From assembly GCA_958450325.1 (NCBI GenBank), contig OY288241.1, positions 36,694,778 through 36,758,777 of the forward strand: a stretch of 64,000 nucleotides of DNA. The letters are read 5' to 3'. This document shows positions 35,760 through 46,847 of the stretch, piece after piece. How positions within the stretch are numbered: position 1 is the first letter of the stretch; every line of letters starts with the position of its first letter. The DNA comes from Agrostemma githago. Its lineage: Eukaryota; Streptophyta; Magnoliopsida; Caryophyllales; Caryophyllaceae. A model generated the notes under the pieces. It was not told where the DNA came from. It searched no databases and saw only the letters and a program-made list of their open reading frames with translations. The translations under genes and the position numbers were made by a program.

Positions 35760-38700
35760 TGTAATCCCCTAGAATTTCTAACGCGATACAGTGGCGGAAA
35801 CACTGTAGAGTCGGGATTATAACACGCTGTAACTATGTTTTAGTAAAATTAAAATGGTAAAGTCAAACAATAGGCCTTAAATAAAATGGCTAAAATTAAA
35901 TAAATCCACAAAGGGGTTTAACAATCCACAAAACATAATTATTAAAATAGATAAGCAGGATCCACACTGCTCGCTAGCCAACACCCGGAACACGTATACC
36001 TGCCATGTTAAAACATAACAGTCACAATCAGTGGGGAGCAACGCCAACGTTCTCCCAGCCGTATAACAGGATTTTAAAACAGTAATTACTAATATAGGAA
36101 AAATAGTGAAAATGGAAAACAGTAAAACAACATATTAATATAAGCTTTAGCGTAAAACAAATTAATCAAAAGAGTTTCCGAAGAAACATAAAAATATTTG
36201 CCAACCTGCAAACCAATTTATATCGATAATAAATAAAATAATCAAAATGGCATTATGGAAATTCGATCAGTGTGCACAAGGCTAGACTTTCACTAGGATA
36301 ATACTGGAAACTAGCTGCGAGAACTGTAGACTTAACTCATAACAGAATCCAGTCTCTAACTAGGCAACTCAACTATAACAGGACTGCGTGCAGCGAGGTC
36401 CTGGTTTAAGTAGTATACACCCCTCCTGGATACCAAATGTATCCAGTTCAACTGACGTCGACTAACACGATGCAATATCTTGCTTAAGGGCACAATGCAC
36501 ACTCTCCTGGGCGAAACTACGCCCAGTTCAACGACCAAATGTGCCCCAAATGGGCACACCGGCTTTATAGCTGATGACAAAAACGTACACCCCAGATTAT
36601 TACTCTAACCCCACACTTGACTTTATTCCATAACTCCAAAACAAGCCATTATCGATATTCAAAAATAAATATAATCAATATAAATAATATGAGGATAAAA
36701 GGAATAAACATTTATATAAATGGGAAGACTTTCTATAAATAGAAACTTACTAATTTTAGAAACTTACTATTTTTAGAAACTTTACAAAAAATAGCATCAT
36801 ATCAAAATAGCGAAAATATTAGTTTATACTAACATCACATTCTTAGTAAACGATATAGATTTATAAAACTAATACCTTCGGCCTTAAGGATATTAATTAC
36901 CCAAAGTGAACACTTAATTTTATGAAATTATTAAAATATCGTATAAGCGTTATAAAATGATTAAAAATGTCTTAAACCTTTTAATATTACTAATTAGGGT
37001 GTTTTCAAAAGTTAAAAAGCTAAAATTTCCTAATTATTATTAGTTTCGACAATAAAATTATAAATAGGATTTTACGGCAAACATCAAATTAAATATTTGA
37101 ACGTCTTTATTTAATTAAACCAACAAATATATTTAGAGTATGTTAAGGGATGATTTAACTCTTAAAGTTTCAGATTTAAATACTTTCAAAATTGCTGGAA
37201 AAATAATTCTTTTAGGTAAGACGAAGCATTTTAACGATAAATGACAATTTGTCCGAAAATCAATACTTATTAATTACAGACTTTAATAAATAGTAAAAAA
37301 TCTACGTAAAATAGTTAAAATATATTTATGAACATTCTGTCCAGAAAAGAAAATTTTCCAGAATTCTAAAACTCGGTTTTTAAAGCGTTTTCTCGTTAAT
37401 CGTCCAATCTCGAAAATATCGATTAATAAAAATAGTAATTACAAAATTATTTATGTATTAATGTCTAAAAATTATTATTAAACCTAAAAATCATCATTTT
37501 CCAGAATATACCAATTTTCCAGATTTCCAAAAATTCCAGATTTAATAAATCGCGTCAAAACCGTCTGTAAAACCCATTTTCACAATTAACGATTCCATTA
37601 ATAAAACTTATCGCTCCGAACATTTATTAAGGCACTAAAAATCATAAAATTATATTTTAATATGAAATCATCAGAATCATAATTTTTTCCAGATTTAAAC
37701 CAAGGACCAGAAATCGAGAATTTAAACGACAAACACGGTTTTAACGATAAACGATGATTTAAAGTGATTAATTAATTCATCCACTTAACAATTCCGAAAA
37801 ATTATGAATCAATTCAAAAAATTCTATTTCACCAGAAAGTTTCACCACGTCAAAAATCAGATTAAAATAAAATGTTTAAGTACTAGAACTAAAAATCGGC
37901 TTTTAATCGTTTTTGTCCGTAAACGGTAATAATTCAATAATCGATAACTAAAATATCAAAAAAAAATACTAAATCTTTAAAAATCATCAAAAACATCATT
38001 TTTACAGAATATAAATATATATTACATGTTTAGGCCGAATATTACGATTTTACAAATTAATATGACGATTTAATCGTTAATCTCGTAAAAGCGATAAAAA
38101 TACCAAATCATACAAATTTTCAACTTTTAAAAATTTTCCAGATTTCATGACATACATATATTGCCAAAATAAAACATAAAAATACATACATGCAAATACT
38201 CAATTAAAATCATGAAATACCGAGTAACATCGACGTTACCTCTAACCCAAATTCGAGTCGATTATAAATTCGTCAGCTTCGGGATCATTCAAAAATCCTT
38301 CAACACAAGAAAAGCATGGTGCAAAAATACCATAAGAAAAACTAAAATAATTAAGGTAAATAACGATCGAAAATAACATCGATTATTACCTTAACGAAGG
38401 GATCGGAATAACGATTAATTTGATAATGAAAACGAGATGATTATGACTCGATTTGAGACAAGAATTAGGCTTGAGAGGCTGCTGCATGCCATGGCTAAGA
38501 GAGAAGAATGAAGGAATTTTGTTGTTGTTTAATTAGCAAAATGAATGAATGGGAAATGGATGGTTTTAAGCATGAATGTTAATAAAACTTTTGATGAAAA
38601 CTATGCTACACCCCCTTCATAAAGCTGGCCAAAAGAGAGGAAGGGGAGTATGAAAAGTTTGTTCAATAATTTGTCAAATAAATTGGTAAGAAAAGCATTA

Positions 38701-39256
38701 TCTTTACGTTTTAACATAATAAAACGAAATGTATAAAGAAAAACGTAGTAAGGGTGTGACAAGGAGGCGTGTCGGTCCAACACATGAGAAAAAGGTCCCA
38801 AATAATTTGTAAGTTGATAAAAAAAAAGAATCGTTAAAGGTATTTTAAAGCAATTCGAGTAAACCTCGCGTTAGAAAACAATTATTTACGAAACTTCGTT
38901 ATAAAATCTTTAATGGCTAAATTTCCGTAAACAAAAATAATTATTAGTTGAAAATATTATATAAATATATTTATACATTTGTAGGAAAAGAAATAACTTA
39001 AATCCGAGCCTTAAAACGTTAATTTGTAGAGAAGTAGAATTCCTCGCGGAAAAATAATTAGTTTACGAAGAAAATCAATTAAATAGATTTAAAAGAATTA
39101 AAATCTTCAAAAATAAAAATAAGTATCATTAGACTCAAGAATGAAAATAAAGCTTGGGAAAAAAAATGATGAAACATAGGGCCGAAAAGTGACAGAGTTA
39201 TGACAAAGTCATAACGGAAAGAATAAAAATGCTTAGGAAAAATAGCGGGTGTTACA
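35760..39256 (-). mobile_element. Solo LTR of the LARD family nested in the 5' LTR, 3497 bp
   Basis: A full LTR (TGTAATCCCC...GGGTGTTACA) in the same direction as its host, flanked by GTTAT at 35755-35759 and 39257-39261. It differs from the two LARD LTRs far more than they differ from each other (for example 36160-36600 against 28360-28790), so it derives from a different subfamily member. No interior remains. Confidence 0.9.
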
Positions 39257-39261
39257 GTTAT

Positions 39262-41583
39262 TGAAATATCGTACAAGTGTATAAAATGATTAAAAATGTC
39301 TTAAAATTTTTAATAATACTAATCAGGGTGTTTTCAAAATTTACAAAGCTAAAATTTCCTAATTATTATTAGTTACGACAATACAATTACAAATTGGATT
39401 TTACGGCAAATGTCAAATTAAATCTTTTAACGTCTTTTATTTAATTAAACCATTGAATATATTTATAATATGTTAAGGGATGATTTAACTCTTAATGTTT
39501 CAGATTTAAATATTTTCAAAATAGCTGGAAAAATAAATCTTTTAGGTAAGACGAAACATTTTAACGATAAATCATAATTTGTCCAAAAATCAATACTTAT
39601 TAATTAAAGACTTTAATAAATAGTAAAAAAATTACGTAAAATAGTTAAAATATATTTATGGACATTCTGTCCAGAAAAGAAAATTTTCCAGAATCCTAAA
39701 ACTCGGTTTTTAAAGCGTTTTCTCGTTAATCGTCTAATCTCGACAATAAAGATTAATAAAAATAGTAATTACAAAACGATTTAAGTATTAATATCCAAAA
39801 ATTATTATTAAACCTAAAAATCATGATTTTCTAGAATCTACCATTTTTCCAGATTTCCAAAAATTCCAGATTTAATAAATCCCGTCAAAATCGTCCTTAA
39901 AACCCGTTTTCACAATTAACGATTCCATTAATAAAACATATCGTCCCAAACATTTTATTAAAGCACTAAAAATTATAAAATTACATTTTATTATGAAATC
40001 ATCATAATCCTATTTTTTCCAGATTTAATCATAGGACCAAAAATCGAGAATTTAAACGACAAACGCGGTTTTAACGATAAACGATCATTTAAAGTGATTA
40101 ATTAATTCATCCACTTAACAATTCCAAAAATTTATGAAATAATTCAGAAAATTCTATTTCATCAGAAAGTTTCAGCACGTCAAAAAACAGATTAAAATAA
40201 AATGTTTAGGTACTAGAACTAAAAATCGGCTTTTAATCGTTTTTGTCCGATAACGGTAATAATTCAATAATCGATATCAAAAATATCAGAAAAATACTAA
40301 ATTATTAAAATCATCAAAAACAACATTTTTCCAGAATATAAACATATATTACAAGTTTAGGCCGATTATTACGATTTTACAAATTAATATAACAATTTAA
40401 TCGTTAATCTCGTAAAAGCGATAAAAATATCGAAACATGCAAATTTTCAACTTTTAAATTTTTTTCCAGATTATAAGACATACATATATTGTCAAAAAGA
40501 AAATATAAAAATATACATGCAATCACATAAATAAAATCATGCAATACCGAGTAACAACGACGTTACCTTCAATCCAAATCCGAGTCTACGATAAATTCGT
40601 CGGCTTCGGGGTCGACCAAGAATCCTAAATCACATGACATACATGGTACAAAAATACCATGAGAAAACTAAAAGAATCAAGGTAAATAACAATCGAAAAT
40701 AACATCGATTATTACCTTAACGAAGGGGAAAGAAAGACGATAATTTAGAAGGCGAAAATAGGACGATCAAAGCTTGATTATGGACGAAAATGGCTGCTGA
40801 AAATGGGCAGGAACACCAGGCAAAATGAGGGAGAAAGAAAAGGTTTTTGCTAAAATAAAATGGAAGAATGAATAAAGAGGAAAATGTGAAGAGATAAGGA
40901 ATGAATGGTGACTTAAAAGTTGATGAAAACTAGGTACATTCACCTCAAAAATTTCAGCCAAGAGTGAATGTGAGAGAAGTGTGAAGAGTTTTTATTAATC
41001 CACCAAAATGAATGAAGAAATAAATAAATATCTAATGTTTAACATAATAAAATGAAGTGTATAAAAAAATGTAGTAGGAGTGAGCCAAGGGGGGTCACGG
41101 TCCAAAATGTGGGAAAATGTCCCAAAATAATTTATAAGTTGATAAAAAGAAAATCGTAAAATTGTTAAAGGTATTTCAAAGCAATTCGAGTAAACCTCGC
41201 GTTAGAAAATAATTATTTACGAAACTTCGTAATAAAATCATTAAAGGCTAAATTTTCGTAAATAAAAAAAATATTTCTTAGTTGGAAATATTATATAAAT
41301 GGGTTTAGACATTTTAGGAAAAGGAATAACTTAAATCCGAGCTTAAAAACGTCAATTCAAAGAGAAATAGAATTCCTCACGGAAAATTAATTAGTTTACG
41401 AAGAAAACCAAATAAATAGATTTAAGAGAGTTAAAATCTTTAACATTAAAAATAAATATCATTATACTTAAAACTAAAAATAAAGCTTGGTAAAATGATG
41501 AAATATGAGGCCGAAATGTGATAGAGTTATGACGATGTCATAACGGAAAGAATAAAAAAGCTAGAAAAATAGCGGGTGTTACA
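39262..41583 (-). repeat. 5' LTR of the LARD, second part
   Basis: Continues exactly where 35759 stopped. Together the two parts give about 3.52 kb, equal in length to the 3' LTR. Confidence 0.9.
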
Positions 41584-41588
41584 AAAAG

Positions 41589-42531
41589 AAGGGCAAGTGA
41601 AGGGGATTGAAGGTTGAACAAGAATGGAGGGGGTAGACTCTTGAATTTCCTTTATTTTATCGGTGTTTTCATCACCCACATTAACCTCGAGTCCGTTGTG
41701 TCCGGTTTCAACAAGGTCAATGGCAACTTCATTTTCTTCTTGAGGAAAGACAAGATGAGACCCAATTGTGTTCTCATCAATGAAACTCTTCAAATTCCGA
41801 CTAACCTCATCCAATTCTTCACCAACAATGCCTTCATCAAGGGTCATTTCCTCATTCATCTCATCTTGGGTAGACAATCGAGGTTCTTCATAGCAAGTCT
41901 CGCTTCTGAAAGGGATTTCATTAGCGGCTTCATCATTGGGTTGTTCCTCTTGCTCAAATGAGCACCCTTCGTCAAGTTGTGACGTTTGAGTTAAAAGCAT
42001 TAAGGTTTTAGCCGCTATAGCATTTAATCTAGCTTTACATGCTTCATTTTCCGTTTGATATTGGGCCATCATTTCATATTGTTCCTTTTGAATTTGGATG
42101 ACAATTTCTTGTTGACTCTTTTGCATTTGAAGAATCGATTGATATAACTCCAAGTTGGGCATTTGGTGGTCATTGGGGTTTTGGAATGCTCCTTGAAAAC
42201 CTTGATGATGCCCAAGGGGTGGGGCATCATATGGTTGCTAATGAGGTTCAGATGATTGGTAGTATTGTGGGTTTTGGGGCTCATAATGAGGTTGAGATGA
42301 AGGGTAATATGGTGGGTTTTGAGGAGATTGGCTTCCATGTGAAGAAACATGATGAAACATGGTGGGTTCACAATGATAACTCGAGTAATAACCACCAAGA
42401 TCATAGGATTGATAAGCATTCACTTGTTGGAAGTCATTTCCATGTCCTTGAAACTCGTACCCACGAGTTTCTTGATTACCCCATGAAGCTTGATAGTAGT
42501 TAGGAGACGTCATAGCATAGTCTTGATTCAT
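41589..42531 (-). pseudogene. N-terminal half of the split Gln/Pro/Tyr-rich protein
   Basis: The minus-strand frame starts at an ATG at 42531 (MNQDYAMTSPNYYQASWG). It has a low-complexity region with two copies of a QNPxYYxSSxPH motif, a TAG at 42238-42240, and continues in the same frame with a predicted coiled coil (LQMQKSQQEIVIQIQKEQYE) and then an acidic stretch. It resembles the tails of retroelement Gag-like proteins in composition only; no CCHC or other motif is present. It lies in the interior of the Athila-like element, so it is probably a retroelement protein. Confidence 0.5.
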
Positions 42532-43084
42532 AGAGGGAGAAGGGGAATTTATGGGGGTGCCGAAGGGGTTTAGGAAACTTATAAGAATCTGAAACTTAAT
42601 ATCTGAAATATAAATCTTTAATCCCTATAATTGTATTGACAACATTAAAATAAATCATCCAAACATATGCTCCATGAGTAATCAGACAAAAAACTCCAGC
42701 GTAAAATTACCCATGAACCAATATAATTATTCATCCAAATTAAACAAGAAATATGATTCAACTTAATTGATAAAGTAACTGAAGGCTAACAAAAATAAAA
42801 CTCCAAATCATACCAACCGAGTCCTTATAACTTTATAAGTCGTAAGAAAAACAAAAATAATTATAGGAATAGAATGCCTAAACCCTAATGCTCTCGTGAG
42901 AGAGGCGATTTCTCTGCAGCCAAGGCAAGGAATTCTGCCTCAAAAACGCAAGCAAAGCAAACAACTCCTGGCACATATAAAGGATGTAATGGAAGTGGAG
43001 TGTGGGACAAGAAAGCGACAGGACCACATGAGGAAAGAAGGTCTACGTACTAAAGCTATGCATTAATTAAATGCGGTACCATGT
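42532..43084. other. Non-coding spacer
   Basis: AT-rich, with a GC-richer piece at 42890-43040 containing purine-rich words. No repeat partner in the window and no gene seen. The 5' end of the Athila-like element must lie here or be lost. Confidence 0.35.
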
Positions 43085-43496
43085 TTGAATTCTGATAACG
43101 ATACTAATGGTAATGATATTCCATGGCTTAGACAACGTAGCAAACAAGGAAAAAAGAGTAATCCTAAGAATGAAATGGCTGAAAATTTAGAACATGAACA
43201 AGAGGAAGTCCTCATACAATTTACGAATGAGGACACAAAAGATGAAATATCTTATTGGGAACAAGCAGTCTGCTGCTTTGTTCTTGGTGTGAATTCTCCC
43301 TTTGAGGTTTTGGAGGGTTTCATACGTCGAGTCTAGAGGCAATATAATGTGGAAAAAAATGTCCTTCATGCCTAATGGGGTATTTTTAGTACGATTTAAA
43401 GAGGCTAAAGGGAAGGAAGTAGTTCTGAATGGAGGGTATCACTCACTAGTAGAAAAAGGTGGAATTGCTGCTCCTTATTTGAGGCATTTTTGGTAA
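43085..43496 (+). pseudogene. DUF4283-like ORF1 fragment of a LINE
   Basis: The first frame (43085-43336) ends in ISYWEQAVCCFVLGVNSPFE followed by VLEGFIRRV. After a frameshift at about 43330-43370 a second frame gives GVFLVRFKEAKGKEVVLNGG. This pair (YW..AVxCYVLGxxPPFxVxxGFxRRxW ... GxFxVRFxxxxxxxxVLxxG) is the DUF4283 domain found in ORF1 of plant LINEs and in Zn-knuckle proteins. Downstream zinc knuckle, endonuclease and RT are absent. Confidence 0.65.
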
Positions 43497-44726
43497 TTAG
43501 CTGCAAATAATTTATCTTTTTTTAAGGAAAAAATGCTTGGATGAGTCGTTTTAAGGGGTAAATTGCAAAATAATTAAGAAAATAGTGGTGCGGCGTTGGG
43601 GAAACGCCTCTACCCATTTATATTAATTTAATAAAAAAACCCCAACCCCACTCTCCCACTCTCTCTTACCGGTTATCCATTTTGTTAATCATAATTCTAA
43701 CACGCGTCCTCCATTCCTCCCTTATCTTCCTTTCTCAATCAAAGAACCAAAAAGCCAAAAACCACAACTCCTTGTTTTACATTTGCAGGCCCTAACCCCA
43801 TAACCACCCCCTTGTTCCGCCACATCCTTCTTCCTCGCCTTAACGCCACGAATACCACCAACCAAGTGTCCTCATCATTTTCCTTTCTCCAGTTTTGTCG
43901 ACGCTTCATCCCTTCAATTCCACCACTATTTTTACTCTAGTTTGTATATATTTTTTTCTCTTTGCTTTTGTTCTTGTAAATCTATTGTTTTAATTGCCAT
44001 TTCATTGCTTAATGTTGTTAAATTGATTGTATTATAGTAATTGACACAGTTTATTGTCGTTAATTGATAGTTTCCTGGTTCTACTTTTTTTCAACTTCTA
44101 TGAAGATAGAGTCTTTTGATGTTGAGACTAAGATTAATTTCAAATTATTGAGTTAATCGTCGTTAATTGTTCAACTAGCAAAGTTTTCGAAACTTTAGGA
44201 TCTGGGTATGTTAATTCTGTTATGTAAGGGTATGAACATCTTAAAGTTGTGATCTTTGATGTTATAATTGTCAAATCTGTGATTAACTCTTGGTATAAGA
44301 AGTTACTTCATGAAGATTAAAAGTGTATGGATTATATAAATTTGTGATCTTTTTTGAAATTGTAACGGTGGAATTGATGGCAACAGTTGTTGTCTAATAG
44401 AGAACCAGTCATCCTCCCCCCTGTTTTCCTCACATCAACCATTCTCCTCTTTTAACAGTATTTGGTTTTATTTTTCCAATTTTATCTTAACTTTTATATT
44501 CAATCTATCTGTGATGTATTATACTCCTATGACTTTCATAGAGGTTCCGTTTCTTTTGTCGCCATCACTTAATTCACTAAATGCATCATAGCCTCAATTT
44601 TTATTGATCTTCGGTTCGATTAATCCCATATAATAAGACGTATTATTTGATGTGTTTACTTCGTATTTCTGTTGTAAATTAGATTAATGAAAATACTTAG
44701 CGGAAATTGGTGATGAATTGGGATAT
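43497..44726 (+). other. Gene-like low-copy DNA, left part
   Basis: After the DUF4283 remnant comes a C/T-rich stretch (43630-43930: CTCTCCCACTCTCTCTTACC, later CTTCCTTTCTCAATC) resembling a plant 5' UTR. TTTACATTTGCAG at about 43788 would serve as a splice acceptor. The remainder is T-rich like an intron. It was contiguous with 49657-51785 before the retrotransposon arrived (TAACA duplication). No convincing start codon or protein was identified. Confidence 0.3.
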
Positions 44727-44731
44727 TAACA
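44727..44731. repeat. Target-site duplication TAACA (left)
   Basis: Identical to 49652-49656, flanking the outer LTR ends. Confidence 0.9.
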
Positions 44732-45474
44732 TGATGTGAGTTGATATGAACTTTGAAACAAGAATATGAAGTAGGATTAGTATTCTGAAATGGAACGTAA
44801 ACAAGTGACCAAAACAGAATGAAAGGATAGTTTTAAGGATGAATAAACCGTAACCAAGGATAGTATGCTAGGTGAAGTAGACCTATACTCCAACAAAGCG
44901 GTTGCTAGATCAAACACTCGATTGAAATAGCGAGTTTAGAGCTTGTAACGCGACTTACTCTAGACTTTGTCTTGTAAACAACAAGGACGTAAAAGAAAGC
45001 TTAGCTTTACTCAGGTTTTTGAAATGCAAATTGGATGTCTTATTCATTCAAATAGATGGCTATATATAGCCTACAAAGGACCCTTAAACCGGCTGGTGAA
45101 GGGTGACAAAAACAAAGTTACAACCATGTGAACAAGGAGCTAATAACAAGGCTTAGGAGCTAATAACAAAGTAATGTAAACATGGAGCTAATAACAAAGC
45201 TCTTAATCAGCCGCGGTCCCCTTGTGTGAACATGGAGCCAAAAACAAAGCTTGATGATGTGCACACTATGTGAACATAGCCATGGTGTGAACCCAAGTTA
45301 ATGTCTTCAATTTACCTTGACTTCTTTGCTCTTTTATTCAGCTCCTATACGAGCTAACTTAATACTTGGAAGAGGCACACTACTAGGCTGGTAGGAGGTG
45401 CTAATGTGGCTTGACTAGAACTATTAGGAGCTAGTGTTACTTCATTGAACTCTTTAGCCTCCTCATTCAGATCA
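44732..45474 (-). repeat. 3' LTR of the CRM-like element
   Basis: 743 bp, TGATGTGAG...GATCA on the plus strand. It includes the last 40 or so codons of the integrase frame. The PPT (TTCAAGGGGGAGGAGA on the minus strand) is at 45475-45490. Confidence 0.95.
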
Positions 45475-46847
45475 TCTCCTCCCCCTTGAAAAGGAATTGC
45501 CCTCAATTCTGAAATGCCATCATCATCCAGATAAGGAGAAAGGTCTCCCACATTGAACGTGGCATGAACTCCATAATCATCCGGTAATTCCACTTTGTAA
45601 GCATTGTCGTTTACCTTTGATATGATCTTATAAGGACCTTCTGCTCGTGGCATCAACTTATTCTTTCTTTTGCTTGGAAACCTCTCCTTTCTCAAGTGAA
45701 CCCAAACTAAGTCACCCTCTCGAAAAAGTCTTGGTTTCCTGTTCTTGTTGGACATTCTTTTGTATGCTTCATTAACCTCCTTGATCCTTTCTTGAATTTG
45801 CTCGTGGAGTTTGATCATAGCCTTTAGTTTGGACTCCGCATCCTTGTGGACTAACTCATCCTTAGGTAGAGGAATCAGGTCCAAAGACATGTAAGGATTG
45901 ATCCCATACACGGCCTCAAAAGGAGAATGAGAGGTAGCATAAGTAGGAGAGCGATTGTAGGCAAATTCAGCATGGGCAAGCTTGATATCCCAATCCTTTT
46001 GAGTCTTACTTACAAGGCCTCTTAACAACGTCCCCAAAGTGCGATTGGTAACCTTGGTTTGTCCATCTGTTTGTGGGTGATGAGAAGTGCTAAATAAGAG
46101 CTTGGTTCCCACCTTCCTCCATAATGTGTTCCAAAAGTAACTAAGGAACTTTGAATCACGATCAGAGACAATGGACTTGGGTACTCCATGGAGACGCACC
46201 ACCTCTTTGAAGTATAAGTCAGCAACATTGCTAGCATCATCCGTTTTGTGGCAAGCAATAAAGTGAGCCATCTTTGAAAACCGATCTACCACCACCATGA
46301 TAGCATCTTTTCCTCTAGCGGTTCTTGGTAAGGCTACAATGAAATCCATGGATACATCTTCCCATGGTCTATTAGAAGTGGGTAAGGGCGTGTAGACTCC
46401 GGGTTTGAAAGAACTTTTGGCAAATTGACAAGTCACACACTTGCTCACTACATGCTGGACACTCCCTTGCATCTTTGGCCAAAAGAAGTGCTCCTTTAAG
46501 ACCTCCAAAGTTCTTGTGATGCCAAAATGACCCGCTAATCCTCCTCCATGAGCTTCTCTAACCAGCAGCTCTCTAATGGGATGTTTGGGCACACACAGGC
46601 GGTTTCCTTTGAAAAGAAATCCCTCCTGCAAAACAAACTCATCAAAGGCTCCCTCCTTGCATTTGGTGAAGGTTTCACCAAAGTCAGCATCATTGTTGTA
46701 GTAGTCTTTTAGAGTTTCAAATCCGAGCAACCTCACATCCAAAGTAGATAGTAAAGTGTAACGGCGGGATAGTGCATCAGCTACTACGTTACTTTTGCCA
46801 TCCTTGTACTTTGAAGAGAAATGAAAGGATTGCAAGAATTCCACCAT
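45354..46847 (-). pseudogene. CRM-like pol, RNase H end and integrase (after frameshift)
   Basis: It continues the upstream pol frame after a single frameshift near 46840. First comes the RNase H end (FSSKYKDGKSNVVADALSRR). Then integrase: the HHCC zinc domain (HGGGLAGHFGITRTLEVLKE ... CVTC); the catalytic core with SMDFIVALPRTARGKD, VSDRDSKFLSYFW and HHPQTDGQTKVTNRTLGTLL; and the C-terminal GPY/F module (GPYKIISKVNDNAYKVELP, then FNVGDLSPYLDDD). The last part (LRAIPFQGGGDD and on) is encoded by the PPT and the LTR, as expected of the CR-type tail of CRM elements. Apart from the frameshift it is intact. Confidence 0.85.

Larger units (their letters stand above)
27930..41583 (-). mobile_element. 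LARD-type LTR element, 13.7 kb with nested solo LTR
   Basis: Long direct repeats of about 3.5 kb (TGTAATCCCC...GGGTGTTACA) flank a 3.1-kb interior with a tRNA-Met PBS and a PPT but no open frame with recognisable content. Perfect AAAAG duplications flank it. The size and lack of coding capacity match the class called LARD (large retrotransposon derivative), which must depend on proteins of another element. The 5' LTR is interrupted by a solo LTR of the same family. Without that insertion the element would be about 10.15 kb. Confidence 0.9.

Noticed and set aside
46022..46258. Second frame inside the integrase gene, and 47789-48379 opposite the pol gene
   Set aside because: Shadow frames of the strongly conserved pol coding sequence.
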